From assembly GCF_000238275.3 (NCBI RefSeq), contig NZ_AHCF03000003.1, positions 1,240,001 through 1,304,000 on the forward strand: DNA of 64,000 bases, read 5' to 3'. The translations under genes were made by a program, and so were the position numbers. Below, piece after piece: positions 50,812-59,698 of the stretch. How positions within the stretch are numbered: the first letter of the stretch is position 1; every line of letters begins with the position of its first letter. The DNA comes from Pseudoalteromonas undina (GTDB lineage Bacteria > Pseudomonadota > Gammaproteobacteria > Enterobacterales > Alteromonadaceae). Below the pieces are notes generated by a model. The model was not told where the DNA came from, ran no database searches, and saw nothing but the letters and a program-made list of their open reading frames with translations.

Positions 50812-51966
50812 ATGTCATTTGATTTTATAAATAGCCATTTACAAGCGCGCCAGCAAAGCGCGCTCAACCGCAAACGTTATGTTATTGAGCAAGCCAGTGC
50901 GCGTGAAATTATAGTTGATAATAAACACTATCTTAATTTTGCTAGTAACGACTACCTAGGCTTTGCCGATGAGCCCACTGTGTTTGAAGGCATGCAGAGC
51001 TTAGGAAGTCATAGTTCTGCTTTAGTTACTGGCTATCAAGGTGCGCAGCAACAGCTCGAAAAATACTTATGTGCTCAGTTGGGCTATAACAATGCCATGC
51101 TGTTTAATTCGGGCTTTAGTGCTAATAGCAGTGTTATAAAAGCGCTATTTCAAGATAAAGCCATTGCTCAACAAAGTGCGATTTTTCAGGATAAACTTAA
51201 TCATGCGAGCTTAATCGACGGCGCATTGCATGCAAACGCAGCACTTGTGCGCTTTAACCATAACGACATGAATCATTTACGTTCACGGCTCGAAAAGTCC
51301 AATGCTAAGTATAAATTGATCGTGAGTGAGGGTGTATTCTCGATGGATGGCGACCAAGCACCTTTAATTGAGTTACTGAGTTTAGCTAAAGCACATAACG
51401 CCTGGTTAATGATAGACGATGCGCATGGCTTTGGCGTACTGGGTAAATCGGGTTTGGGAAGCTGTGAGCCACTTATAGCGGCAGATAATTTGCCAGATAT
51501 TTTAGTGATCACCTTTGGTAAAGCGGTGGCAAGTAGCGGGGCGTGTGTATTAGGTTCAAGTGAATTTATTGATTACATGCTGCAGTTTAACCGCGATTAC
51601 ACTTATTCGACTGCAATGTCGCCATTTATTGCTTTGCATACATTATCAAGAATTAAAACCATACGTGATGCTAGCCACAAGCGTGCCAAATTAAACGCTA
51701 ATATTGCTTTATTTAAACGTTTAGCCAATGAACACAAAATTGCCTTAATGGATTCAACAACTGCCATTCAACCCCTAATTTTAGGGTGTGCCGAACAGAC
51801 CTTAAAAGCCTGTGAGCAGCTCAAACAGCAGGGAATTTGGCTAACCGCTATTCGCCCGCCCACGGTGCAGCATAATACCTCAAGGCTTCGCGTTACCTTA
51901 ACCGCCGCCCATACCGAGCAAGATATTACAACATTGGTAAATTGTTTAAAAAAGGCCATTGCATGA
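50812..51966 (+). CDS. bioF: 8-amino-7-oxononanoate synthase
   Basis: PLP enzyme condensing pimeloyl-ACP (or -CoA) and alanine. The 384-residue product has FASNDYLGFA, the MIDDAHGFGVLGKSG segment and the PLP lysine in ITFGKAVASSGACVLG. I chose the ATG at 50812 (MSFDFINSHL) rather than the in-frame TTG at 50800; no strong ribosome site is visible, so translation may be coupled to bioB. The stop overlaps bioC by four bases. Confidence 0.95.
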   Translation: MSFDFINSHLQARQQSALNRKRYVIEQASAREIIVDNKHYLNFASNDYLGFADEPTVFEGMQSLGSHSSALVTGYQGAQQQLEKYLCAQLGYNNAMLFNSGFSANSSVIKALFQDKAIAQQSAIFQDKLNHASLIDGALHANAALVRFNHNDMNHLRSRLEKSNAKYKLIVSEGVFSMDGDQAPLIELLSLAKAHNAWLMIDDAHGFGVLGKSGLGSCEPLIAADNLPDILVITFGKAVASSGACVLGSSEFIDYMLQFNRDYTYSTAMSPFIALHTLSRIKTIRDASHKRAKLNANIALFKRLANEHKIALMDSTTAIQPLILGCAEQTLKACEQLKQQGIWLTAIRPPTVQHNTSRLRVTLTAAHTEQDITTLVNCLKKAIA

Positions 51967-52796
51967 TAAACGCACAAGCTGCAAATACGAACTCGCGTAT
52001 AAAGTCACCGTTAGCTTGTTTAGCTGTTAATAGTTTAAAGCAGGTAACGCAACGCAGGTTTTCAACGGCGGCAAACCAATATGTAACTCATGCGCATGTA
52101 CAAAAACAAGCCGCAATCGATTTAATTAAACTCATTGAGCTTGATGCGAGCACAAAGCACAAACATTGTGTTGATTTAGGCGCTGGGCCGTTAGTGAATA
52201 CCGAAGAGTTACAAGGAATATATAAACAGGTAATTGCCATGGATTTAAGCCTTACCATGCTTAAAAATAGTGCAGTAACCGCACCGCGTATTTGCGCCGA
52301 CATGGATAATTTACCCTTTCAACAAAATAGTATTGATGTGGTATTTAGTAATTTTGCAATGCAATGGTCGGCTAATTTTGAAATGCTAATGCATTCATTA
52401 TATTCAGCTTTAAAGCCCGGTGGGCAGGCGTACATAAGTACGGTGGTAGAAGGCTCACTACATGAAATAAAAACGGCGTTTGCCGCGCTCGATTCGCATA
52501 GCCACATTAATAACTTTTTAAGTAGCGATAATATAAACCAATCGGTCAAAAAGGCAGGGTTTATTGTTAATAACGCGGCAGAGGTTATTTATACTGATGA
52601 GTTTACAAGCCCGCTTAAAGCGATTAGTTCAATTAAAGCCATTGGGGCAACGTCGCAAAATAAAGCAACGCAACGCCCTGGTTTATTAACTAAATCGGCG
52701 CTACAAAAAGTATGTGCGGCGTATCCGCTTATAAACAACCAAGCCCATGTATCTTACCATGTGGTATTGTTATCATTAGAAAAAGCAAAAATTTAA
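51963..52796 (+). CDS. bioC: Malonyl-ACP O-methyltransferase
   Basis: Methylates malonyl-ACP to start pimeloyl chain synthesis. The 277-residue protein begins with the BioC-type RRFSTAANQYVTHAHVQKQAA. It has the SAM motif CVDLGAGPLVN, an Asp-containing AMDLSLTMLKNS and DVVFSNFAMQWSANFEM. The second glycine-rich turn is shortened (GAGPL rather than GxGxG), which is often tolerated. The ATG overlaps the bioF stop as ATGA. Confidence 0.92.
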   Translation: MINAQAANTNSRIKSPLACLAVNSLKQVTQRRFSTAANQYVTHAHVQKQAAIDLIKLIELDASTKHKHCVDLGAGPLVNTEELQGIYKQVIAMDLSLTMLKNSAVTAPRICADMDNLPFQQNSIDVVFSNFAMQWSANFEMLMHSLYSALKPGGQAYISTVVEGSLHEIKTAFAALDSHSHINNFLSSDNINQSVKKAGFIVNNAAEVIYTDEFTSPLKAISSIKAIGATSQNKATQRPGLLTKSALQKVCAAYPLINNQAHVSYHVVLLSLEKAKI

Positions 52797-52806
52797 AGGT
52801 AAGGCA

Positions 52807-53490
52807 ATGCAGCAATTTTTTATTACCGGTACCGATACCGACGCTGGTAAAACCCACGTAACTAGTTTGCTATTAAAGTTACTCGCCCAACATAAGCAGC
52901 GTGCAATAGGTTTTAAACCGATTGCATCAGGGTGTGAACTTGCGTTTGATCAGCTCGTGAATGCCGATGCCTTAATGCTAATGGAAAGCGCGACTGTGAG
53001 TGCTAAATACGACATTATTAATCCGTTTGCTTTTGAGCCCGCCATAGCTCCGCACATTGCAGCAGAGCAAGTGGGAGTAACCCTAAGCGTTGAAAAGCTA
53101 CTTACCGCTTATAAAAATGTGAAGCAACAAGGTGCAGACTACCTGCTAACAGAAGGTGCGGGCGGCTGGGCATTGCCAATTAACGACAACGAATATTTAT
53201 ATGACTGGGTAAAAGCAGAGCAACTACCCGTAATATTAGTAGTAGGGATGAAACTAGGCTGTATAAATCATGCATTACTCACTGCAGCACATATGCAAAG
53301 TATGGGTGTTAATTGCATTGGCTGGATTGCCAACCAAGTTGATGCCACGATGGATGAATACCAAGCAAACCTAGATTCGCTTAAAACACGTTTACCATTC
53401 CCGTTGCTTGCTATAAGCCCCTATACCGAGCAAACCCCTAAATTACAAATTTATAAAACTCTTCTTACTGCACTTGCTATAAATGCCTAA
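52807..53490 (+). CDS. bioD: Dethiobiotin synthetase
   Basis: ATP-dependent ring closure of diaminopelargonate with CO2. The 227-residue enzyme starts MQQFFITGTDTDAGKTHVTSLL (P-loop), has GFKPIASGCE and the TEGAGGWALPIND motif. It ends the biotin operon, ahead of a long hairpin. Confidence 0.96.
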   Translation: MQQFFITGTDTDAGKTHVTSLLLKLLAQHKQRAIGFKPIASGCELAFDQLVNADALMLMESATVSAKYDIINPFAFEPAIAPHIAAEQVGVTLSVEKLLTAYKNVKQQGADYLLTEGAGGWALPINDNEYLYDWVKAEQLPVILVVGMKLGCINHALLTAAHMQSMGVNCIGWIANQVDATMDEYQANLDSLKTRLPFPLLAISPYTEQTPKLQIYKTLLTALAINA

Positions 53491-53492
53491 AC

Positions 53493-53532
53493 TATACTGC
53501 TTTGTAATTTTATAAATATACAAAGCAGTATA
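53493..53532 (+). other. 14-bp perfect hairpin after bioD
   Basis: TATACTGCTTTGTA (53493-53506) and TACAAAGCAGTATA (53519-53532) pair fully around a 12-base AT loop. There is no T-run after it, so it is a poor classical terminator. It may be a transcript end or stability element. Confidence 0.55.
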
Positions 53533-53646
53533 TATATTAAATACACCGGTTTAATAAATATGTTTAGCGCCTTGAAATACACACCCTGTATGCATATATA
53601 ACGCTAATTACACAGTGCTATTGTTACTAAGGAAATAACAAATACC

Positions 53647-55194
53647 ATGACCCACCCATTTATTAAGAACTACGCTTATAATACACAGGTGAAGGCAGAA
53701 TCAGATCTACCAAAAAGTGCTCTGCCTAAAACCCGTGTAGGTATTTTAGGTGGGGGAACTGCAGGGGCAACAATTGCGATTCGCCTTGCGGCATTAGGCA
53801 TAAAAACGACTGTATTTGAGAAAAAAACGTCACTTATTGACGGCCCTCCTATGTGCCATCTGCACGCCGGTGGTAATTTATACCGTGAAATTCCAGATCA
53901 AGACTGTATAGATTTACTCAAACAATGTATCGATATTTTACGACTATATCCTTACAGCATAGATGTACGCCCAACTGTATTTGCTGTGCCAACGCGTGAT
54001 GATGATTCACCGGATGATTTACTGCCAAGGTTAGACAAGCTTACTAATGCATATAAAGACTTAATTGAACAAGATCATAATAATAAAGTTCTTGGCGAGC
54101 CTGATAATTACTATCAGCTTTATAGCCATGAGCAAATGATAACCTTGAGTAAAAAAGAGCAGGTTACTGAGCCTAAAACGCAAGATGAGTGGATGATCCC
54201 CGTTGCTAAGCATTTAAACTTAAACAAAGTAAAATACCCACTTATTGTTGTTCAAGAATACGGTTGGAATATATTTAGATTATCAGCAAGTGCGCAACTT
54301 GCGCTTGCCCAGTACGAACACGCTAACGTGCTTACCAGCACAGAGGTAAAGCAAGTCAGCAAAGTTGAGCAAAGTAGTGCTAACAATCAAATGCCAAAAT
54401 GGAAAATTGAATACCAAAACAACCAAAGCAACACGACCCAAACAGCAGAAGTAGATTACCTTATAAACGCCTGTGGCTTTCAAACCGGTATTGTTGATGA
54501 CATGGTAGGCGTAAAGCCCAAGCGTATGGTCGAATTTAAAGCCTCATACATTGCACACTGGCAAGGCGCTGGCGGGAAAATACCCGAAATTATTATTTAT
54601 GGTAACCGAGGCACACCCGAGGGCATGGCACAATTAACGCCGTACCCTAATGGCTTTTATCAAATTCATGGTATGACTAACTCAATTACCTTGTTTAACG
54701 ATGGCCTAGCAGATACAGCCGAGCAAACGGCACAGCCACAACTGCCTGCTAAGTACTTAAATTATATAAATAATGGTTGGGATCAGCAGGTGCTAAAAGC
54801 ACGTGGTCAAAAAGCGATTGATTATGTAGCTGAGTTTGTACCAGCATTTAAAAACGCTAATACGCAAAACAATGCCTTGTTTGGCGGCCAACAGATCCCA
54901 GGCGAAGACGACACCTTGCGCGTTGCCGACGTAAGTTTATATTCGCATATTAGCTACGCACGAGCTGAAAATGTAAAAGCGTCATCAACTTTAATCGCTG
55001 CTGACGAAATAGTAGCTGAATTTATAAAGCTTGGTTTAATTTGCACAGAACACGACAGTAATAACCACCGTAAGCATCACCAATGGGCCTACCTTCAGAA
55101 CAGTCGCAATGAAGATATAAGTAAAATTGCACAAGTACTTGCAAAAGAGCGAGGCTTCCCCACAGATATGGCAAATGTTAATCACGGTATATAA
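53647..55194 (+). CDS. FAD-dependent oxidoreductase, substrate unknown
   Basis: A 515-residue soluble protein with an ADP-binding fold VGILGGGTAGATIAIRLAALGIKTTVFEKK at residues 31-60, then MCHLHAGGNLYREI and a late GFQTGIVDDMVG. These suggest a FAD enzyme of the D-amino-acid-oxidase or halogenase-like type. It lacks a signal peptide and membrane helices. It is transcribed alone between the biotin operon and htpX. I cannot name the substrate. Confidence 0.8.
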   Translation: MTHPFIKNYAYNTQVKAESDLPKSALPKTRVGILGGGTAGATIAIRLAALGIKTTVFEKKTSLIDGPPMCHLHAGGNLYREIPDQDCIDLLKQCIDILRLYPYSIDVRPTVFAVPTRDDDSPDDLLPRLDKLTNAYKDLIEQDHNNKVLGEPDNYYQLYSHEQMITLSKKEQVTEPKTQDEWMIPVAKHLNLNKVKYPLIVVQEYGWNIFRLSASAQLALAQYEHANVLTSTEVKQVSKVEQSSANNQMPKWKIEYQNNQSNTTQTAEVDYLINACGFQTGIVDDMVGVKPKRMVEFKASYIAHWQGAGGKIPEIIIYGNRGTPEGMAQLTPYPNGFYQIHGMTNSITLFNDGLADTAEQTAQPQLPAKYLNYINNGWDQQVLKARGQKAIDYVAEFVPAFKNANTQNNALFGGQQIPGEDDTLRVADVSLYSHISYARAENVKASSTLIAADEIVAEFIKLGLICTEHDSNNHRKHHQWAYLQNSRNEDISKIAQVLAKERGFPTDMANVNHGI

Positions 55195-55329
55195 AAGCGC
55201 ATAGTATAAAAATGGAATAACTTATTGAATTATATTGTTTTTATAAGTGAGTTTTTACTGTTGAACAGAAAAAATCCTAAAAAGTTTAACTTAATTAAAT
55301 ATATATAAAACTTTAAAAATATCCCTTGC

Positions 55330-55386
55330 GTTATGACATAGTTTGTCACAGAATAGCGTTGACGTTATGACATAGTGTGTCATAAC
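55330..55386 (+). promoter_or_regulatory. Twin palindromic operator at the htpX promoter
   Basis: GTTATGACATAGTGTGTCATAAC (55364-55386, arms GTTATGACA and TGTCATAAC) and an upstream half-degenerate copy from 55330 with the same GTTATGACATAG start lie 34 bases apart. The second copy covers a candidate promoter, TTGACG (55359-55364) and CATAAC (55381-55386). This fits a repressor or activator with two sites ahead of htpX. The regulator is unknown to me. Confidence 0.6.
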
Positions 55387-55456
55387 GCAGTAATTGCTAT
55401 GGCCGATCAACAAAAAGAAATCGCTCAGCAATAAATGTTATTTTTGGAGACCATGT

Positions 55457-56320
55457 ATGAAACGTGTATTTTTGTTTTTATTAACTAACTTAGCGGTTAT
55501 GTTGGTATTAGGTGTTGTGCTTTCAATCATAATGAGTGCGCTGGGCTTAAGCCATCGTAGCCTGGGTGGTATTTTATTAATAGCTGCTGTATTTGGTTTT
55601 GGTGGGTCGTTTATTTCTTTATATATGTCGAAATGGATGGCGAAAAAATCAACCGGTGCACAGGTTATTACTAAACCAAGTAACGAAACCGAGCAGTGGT
55701 TAATGAATACCGTTGCTACGCAAGCTAAAAAAGCCGGTATTAATATGCCTGAAGTGGCTATTTACGACAGCCCAGAAATGAACGCTTTTGCAACCGGCCC
55801 AAGTAAAAATAACTCGCTGGTGGCGGTAAGTACGGGTTTATTACACAGCATGACCCAAGATCAAGCTGAAGCGGTGCTTGCACACGAAGTATCGCACGTG
55901 GCTAATGGCGACATGGTAACGCTAACGCTTATTCAAGGCGTGGTTAATACCTTTGTTATTTTTGCCGCAAAAGTGCTGGCGGGCATTGTAGATAATTTTA
56001 TAAATAGCGATGAAGAAGAGGGCGGCAGCAGCTGGACTTACTTCTTATTCGATATGTTATTCCAAGTATTATTTGGTGTATTAGCCAGTGTGGTGGTTGC
56101 CCATTACAGCCGCAAGCGTGAATTTGCAGCCGACAACGGTGCAGCTCAGTTGGTAGGCGCAGATAAAATGCGTTCAGCCCTTGAGCGATTAAAGCAAAAC
56201 CACCCATCGCAATTAGAAGGCTCAATGATGGCCTTTGGTATTGCCAGTGGTAAAGGCATGGCTGAGTTGTTTTCATCTCACCCACCGCTTGATGCACGTA
56301 TAGACGCACTACGCAAGTAA
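55457..56320 (+). CDS. htpX: Membrane-bound zinc metalloprotease HtpX
   Basis: Inner-membrane quality-control protease. The 287-residue protein has two N-terminal helices ([21 protein letters not shown] and [17 protein letters not shown]), the zinc motif HEVSH (His143, Glu144, His147), two further helices and a cytoplasmic domain. The third zinc ligand is in [15 protein letters not shown]. The ATG at 55457 has GGAG eight bases upstream. An extension from 55394 is not conserved. Confidence 0.95.
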   Translation: MKRVFLFLLTNLAVMLVLGVVLSIIMSALGLSHRSLGGILLIAAVFGFGGSFISLYMSKWMAKKSTGAQVITKPSNETEQWLMNTVATQAKKAGINMPEVAIYDSPEMNAFATGPSKNNSLVAVSTGLLHSMTQDQAEAVLAHEVSHVANGDMVTLTLIQGVVNTFVIFAAKVLAGIVDNFINSDEEEGGSSWTYFLFDMLFQVLFGVLASVVVAHYSRKREFAADNGAAQLVGADKMRSALERLKQNHPSQLEGSMMAFGIASGKGMAELFSSHPPLDARIDALRK

Positions 56321-56346
56321 TTACGTAAATTAGTAAATATACAAAG

Positions 56347-56369
56347 CCAGCTTAACAGCTGGTTTTTTT
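56347..56369 (+). terminator. Terminator after htpX
   Basis: CCAGCT and AGCTGG around TAAC, followed by seven T residues. Confidence 0.8.
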
Positions 56370-56480
56370 ATACTTGCAATACTTGCAATCTAGTACCTTT
56401 TATGCAAGCTTAATGTGGAGTACAAAAAACACTCATTAATTTTTTATTTGTTATAAGCTCTCTAATATAAGGAAATAAAT

Positions 56481-56813
56481 ATGAAGTTACTTAAAGTATT
56501 AGTCGTTGTTGCAATTGCTTTACCAAGTGTTGTTTTAGCTAATCAGCATGTAATTACAGCAAACAAACAAGTTTTCTCTTCGGATAATAAAACCCAAACA
56601 TATATAGGTGACGTACACCTTTCATTTGACTATAAAAATAAATTTCAGACCACATCAAACAGCGTTAGCTTTAACAATGGCGATACAGTAATGGAAGGAG
56701 AAGTAGTTATCACCTTTAATAATATTACCGCAGTAACTGATAAAGTTACTTTTTCTGAGTCTGATTCAGGTGTTTTAGCTAAAATGGATGAAGTGACTTT
56801 TACTTATAAGTAA
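56481..56813 (+). CDS. Small periplasmic LptA/OstA-like protein
   Basis: A 110-residue exported protein with signal peptide MKLLKVLVVVAIALPSVVLA. The mature part reads as short repeating beta strands (ITANKQVFSS, TYIGDVHLSF, FQTTSNSVSF, TVMEGEVVITF, ITAVTDKVTF, AKMDEVTFTYK). This resembles the beta-taco repeats of LptA/OstA proteins, but it is shorter than LptA and sits outside any lpt operon. The assignment is a pattern judgement. It is transcribed alone, with its own terminator. Confidence 0.65.
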   Translation: MKLLKVLVVVAIALPSVVLANQHVITANKQVFSSDNKTQTYIGDVHLSFDYKNKFQTTSNSVSFNNGDTVMEGEVVITFNNITAVTDKVTFSESDSGVLAKMDEVTFTYK

Positions 56814-56832
56814 TTGTTTATTTAGAAACACA

Positions 56833-56858
56833 AAAGCCAGCTTGTTTGCTGGCTTTTT
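56833..56858 (+). terminator. Terminator after the LptA-like gene
   Basis: AAAGCCAGC and GCTGGCTTT around TTGTTT, then T. It lies between two convergent genes. Confidence 0.82.
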
Positions 56859-56875
56859 AATATTCTGTATATGGG

Positions 56876-57403
56876 TTATTTACCAAAAATAATATCGGTA
56901 ATTCCCTCTGGTGAGAGTATTTCAATCCAGTAACCGTCTGGGTCTTTAATAAAGGCAAGGCCTTTCATTGAGCCGCCATCTGGCTGTTTTACAAACTCCA
57001 CATCGTATTTAGCAAAGCGTTCGCACGCTGCATATACATCAGGTACGCTAATACCAATATGGCCAAAGCCTTTTGGTTCTTCATTACCACTGTGATAACC
57101 GCTAAAGCTGTCGTCGTTTTCAGTGCCCCAGTTATGGGTAAGCTCAATCAGCGCAGGGCGGCGAAACACCCATTGAGTTTTTTCTTTATCATCGCCTTTT
57201 GGCATATCTTGCTCATAGCCTAAAAAGTACAAGGTAAATTCCATACCAGGAAAGTCGTATTTACCTAATAGTTTCATACCCAATACGTTTTCATAAAATG
57301 CCAGCGACGGTTTTGGATCTTTAATACGCAACATAGTTTGCTGCATCACATAGCCCTCAGTGGCCTGTGCAATTTGCTCTGGAGATTCGTTATAGCTAGA
57401 CAT
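56876..57403 (-). CDS. gloA: Lactoylglutathione lyase (glyoxalase I), long form
   Basis: Converts the methylglyoxal-glutathione adduct to S-lactoylglutathione. The 175-residue protein contains [54 protein letters not shown] and [11 protein letters not shown]. The Gln, Glu, His and Glu of these blocks are the metal ligands of the eukaryote-like, usually zinc-dependent form. I used the ATG at 57403 with AAGGA before it rather than an upstream start that adds a non-conserved hydrophobic stretch. It is the last core gene before the accessory region. Confidence 0.93.
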   Translation of the reverse strand: MSSYNESPEQIAQATEGYVMQQTMLRIKDPKPSLAFYENVLGMKLLGKYDFPGMEFTLYFLGYEQDMPKGDDKEKTQWVFRRPALIELTHNWGTENDDSFSGYHSGNEEPKGFGHIGISVPDVYAACERFAKYDVEFVKQPDGGSMKGLAFIKDPDGYWIEILSPEGITDIIFGK

Positions 57404-57781
57404 GAGATAATCCTTAATAAAATGACTGAAAAACCTTAATGGATTTAAAAAGGCAGGGAATACGAACATCATAATCAACAGCGGCAAAAATTAAAACCAC
57501 CTAGCTAAATTACCAGCCAGTGAGCTGAATGTTTTATAAGCGAAAAATGGCATATTTAGCGGTACTGTTTATTTATACAGTAATGGTGTTTTGTCCAATA
57601 TTACTGATCTCCACCATTTTGGGGTATCTCTGCATTTATGAAGTATGAGCTGTAGTTAACTAGTTGTTTACAGGTGTTTATTTGAGGGTTAAGATAAATG
57701 CAATGTAATATATGGACATTTGTCGGTTTATAAAACGACAGTTGTCGTAGACAAAGTTGTTAAATTCACACGGAGTATTAA
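57404..57781 (+). promoter_or_regulatory. Gap between gloA and the cassette array; array edge at 57759
   Basis: No integrase gene is visible in these 378 bases. TTTACA (57667-57672) and TAAGAT (57690-57695) are a possible promoter reading into the array. Three alternating copies of the TGTCG/CGACA pair (57721-57747) give local palindromes just ahead of GTTAAAT (57759-57765), the left boundary of cassette 1. This is the place where an attI or an upstream attC would sit. I see an attC-like right end but no complete site. Confidence 0.45.
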
Positions 57782-58717
57782 GTGACAAGCCAACATTTCG
57801 CTGCTGCCTTATTAAATGCATGGAAGATAGAGTCATCTAAATCTAGATTCTCTGAAGTGCAGCAATTCCGCGCATTGATGCGGAGTTTTGGTTCCTTGAA
57901 CAAATCTTTCAAACTAGAAGAGTTTCACGGAATGAAGCATCAAGTTGTATTCAATGGCCAAGGAACTTGGGGTCGGCCTTCAGCTAGGTGTGAAATTTCC
58001 GACCTTTTGATTGTATCTTATAAAACCAAGCCAGTATTTGAAGCTAGGGCTACATTGCTTCAAGCTAAAAAATCTAATGAGAAGCACCCTAATATTTGCT
58101 CAAGCTGGCCGAACAACATCGCTCAGACGAGTTTCAAAGCTAACTTAGAGCAATGGGATTTGTTATCAAGACGGCCTGACGTACTCCCATATCCACCTTT
58201 TGAGTGTAAGCCGGATATTCTAAGTGGTGCTATTTTGCCATCTGTTGGCTCTCTCGGCATATTTCATAAAGTGAAAGGAACAGAATACGACTTCTTCTAT
58301 ATGTCTGCTGATATGGCTGAGCCTTTGAGCGCCCCAACTCGAAAGCATGCGAAGCTAAAAACTAAAAAAGGCAATCTCATCAGAACCATCAGTGGATATG
58401 AGGAGTGTGTTTTCACATGTTGTTTGCCTACTTTTGCAGAAGCGTTATACAAGTTAAAAATTGGCACTCCTATTCAAAAGGATAATCCCGTAGATATCAA
58501 AGATGAGAGGTATCGGAATTCATTTAGAGGATGGCTCAAATCAGTTCTCTATAGCCACCTTGAAATGACAAATAACAACTCAGAATTAGCGAGAGAGTTG
58601 CTAGAATATCTGCCATCAGATCAAGGTGGAGGTTTTATGATGGAGCCACCGGCAACCATTTTGATAAACTGTGATGCTAATGAATTTAACAAAGCAATGC
58701 AGCGGACAAGCCGGTGA
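57782..58717 (+). CDS. Cassette 1: PD-(D/E)XK-like protein of unknown function
   Basis: A 311-residue soluble protein starting with GTG, eight bases after a GGAG site. Residues 68-97 (ARCEISDLLIV then TLLQAKK) give Asp74 followed 20 and 22 residues later by Gln94 and Lys96. This is the D...(E/Q)xK core of PD-(D/E)XK nuclease folds, in its Q-variant; the spacing and flanking strands fit but the rest is unfamiliar. The gene ends inside its own attC, as cassette genes often do. A defence or DNA-processing role is a guess. Confidence 0.65.
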   Translation: MTSQHFAAALLNAWKIESSKSRFSEVQQFRALMRSFGSLNKSFKLEEFHGMKHQVVFNGQGTWGRPSARCEISDLLIVSYKTKPVFEARATLLQAKKSNEKHPNICSSWPNNIAQTSFKANLEQWDLLSRRPDVLPYPPFECKPDILSGAILPSVGSLGIFHKVKGTEYDFFYMSADMAEPLSAPTRKHAKLKTKKGNLIRTISGYEECVFTCCLPTFAEALYKLKIGTPIQKDNPVDIKDERYRNSFRGWLKSVLYSHLEMTNNNSELARELLEYLPSDQGGGFMMEPPATILINCDANEFNKAMQRTSR

Positions 58718-58731
58718 TTGCGGCGTTAACT
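58684..58731 (+). repeat. attC1 recombination site (3' end of cassette 1)
   Basis: R'' box ATTTAAC (58684-58690) and R' box GTTAACT (58725-58731) flank an imperfect palindrome (GCAAT...ATTGC, CGG...CCG) with an unpaired base on one arm. ATTTAAC is the exact reverse complement of GTTAAAT at 57759-57765, the start of this cassette. Short attC sites of this size occur in known integrons. Confidence 0.7.
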
Positions 58732-58760
58732 GCCTCGATAGTTGAGAGAAATATATCTAA

Positions 58761-59225
58761 ATGAGCTTTCCTGTTTGGACACAAGTGATTACACAGATCG
58801 TTACAGCCGTGACTGCTGTTGTAATGGCTGTATTGGCGTACCGAACATATCTTAGAGCACCAGAGCAGGAAGAGACGGAACCTGAGAATGCCTCGGATAA
58901 TCAAGCAGAGGATAGTCTTCGGGAAATTCTTGTGTTTAGGACATCTAAACAGAAAACTTGGTTGGCGGTTACAGAGCAAGGCCTTTCCTGTCGAATTGAT
59001 GACAATAGACCAGGGAAAGGTGGTCCTCAATGGGTTCTTTCAAAAGCCGAAGCCAAGGCGATTCTTGGCTCAGGAGCCTATCATGTGAATCCCGGTTACA
59101 AAGCAAGAACTGGCACATTCACAATAGGGCCACGCCGAAACTGGCTTTATACCAAATCGCTTTTTCCAGAGCCGGACTATTTAGAAACTGTAGTGAAAAA
59201 GTTGCTCGAAAATGCCAGCAGTTAA
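58761..59225 (+). CDS. Cassette 2: membrane-anchored protein of unknown function
   Basis: A 154-residue protein with an N-terminal membrane helix (VITQIVTAVTAVVMAVLAY), an acidic linker (EQEETEPENASDNQAED) and a soluble C-terminal domain of about 100 residues. This domain has alternating strands (WLAVTEQGLSCRIDD, GTFTIGPRRNWLYTKSLF). I do not recognise the domain. It lies within a complete cassette bounded by attC1 and attC2, and its stop codon falls inside attC2. Confidence 0.7.
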   Translation: MSFPVWTQVITQIVTAVTAVVMAVLAYRTYLRAPEQEETEPENASDNQAEDSLREILVFRTSKQKTWLAVTEQGLSCRIDDNRPGKGGPQWVLSKAEAKAILGSGAYHVNPGYKARTGTFTIGPRRNWLYTKSLFPEPDYLETVVKKLLENASS

Positions 59226-59303
59226 CAAGGCCAATCACGGCGACAGCTATTCCGTTGCGGCTTCGCCTCCACTAAAAAGCTGCGCGTGTTGGCGGCGTTA
59301 GGT
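59220..59303 (+). repeat. attC2 recombination site with three extrahelical bases
   Basis: R'' AGTTAAC (59220-59226) is the exact reverse complement of GTTAACT, the start of cassette 2 at 58725. R' is GTTAGGT (59297-59303). The arm after R'' reads GCCAA-t-CACG-g-CG-a-CAGC and pairs with GCTGCGCGTGTTGGC, leaving three unpaired bases. Extrahelical bases of this kind guide integrase strand choice in attC. This is the clearest attC in the window. Confidence 0.85.
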
Positions 59304-59311
59304 AACTATGG

Positions 59312-59698
59312 ATGGTCAACCTTCTTAATCAAGCATTACGAAGCAGAGATGTTAGAAAACTCGTAGAACCTCATTTGCACGAAGTTGTTTGGGATTCTGG
59401 CGTTGATGAAACCAGCGAGTGGGTAATGGCTTCATTTGAAGATCTAACTCATATCCAAAAATTGGAGTCTTGGTTAAATAGCAAAGAGATTTCGGATTCC
59501 ATCGAAGTCATTTTAACCGATACTGCTTGGTCTGAACTTCAGCAAACAACTTGGGATGCTCTGCTTAAGAAACCAGACGATTACTTTAATCAAAAACATA
59601 TGCTTGTAGTTGCAGCAGATAGCTCTTGGATAATGGAGTATACCCCACAACAGATAATTAGATTTGGGCGTTGGGTAAAAGTTACCTGCCGAGTTTGA
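59312..59698 (+). CDS. Cassette 3: small acidic protein of unknown function
   Basis: A 128-residue soluble protein, starting MVNLLNQALRSRDVRKLVEPHLHEVVW, nine bases after the attC2 R' box. It is rich in Trp and acidic residues, with a likely alpha/beta build (SDSIEVILTDTAWSEL, KHMLVVAADSSWIMEY). I do not recognise a family. The start lacks an obvious ribosome site, as is common in gene cassettes. Confidence 0.65.
   Translation: MVNLLNQALRSRDVRKLVEPHLHEVVWDSGVDETSEWVMASFEDLTHIQKLESWLNSKEISDSIEVILTDTAWSELQQTTWDALLKKPDDYFNQKHMLVVAADSSWIMEYTPQQIIRFGRWVKVTCRV

Noticed and set aside
57404..57758. Integron integrase or attI upstream of the array
   Set aside because: No open frame with tyrosine-recombinase motifs on either strand, and no clear attI repeats.
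58686..59030. 114-residue minus-strand open frame
   Set aside because: It overlaps cassette 2 on the opposite strand and attC1, with Cys/Ser/His-rich composition typical of a shadow frame.
58888..59275. Short plus-strand frames inside cassette 2 and attC2
   Set aside because: They lie out of frame within the 154-residue gene and run into the attC stem; no ribosome sites.
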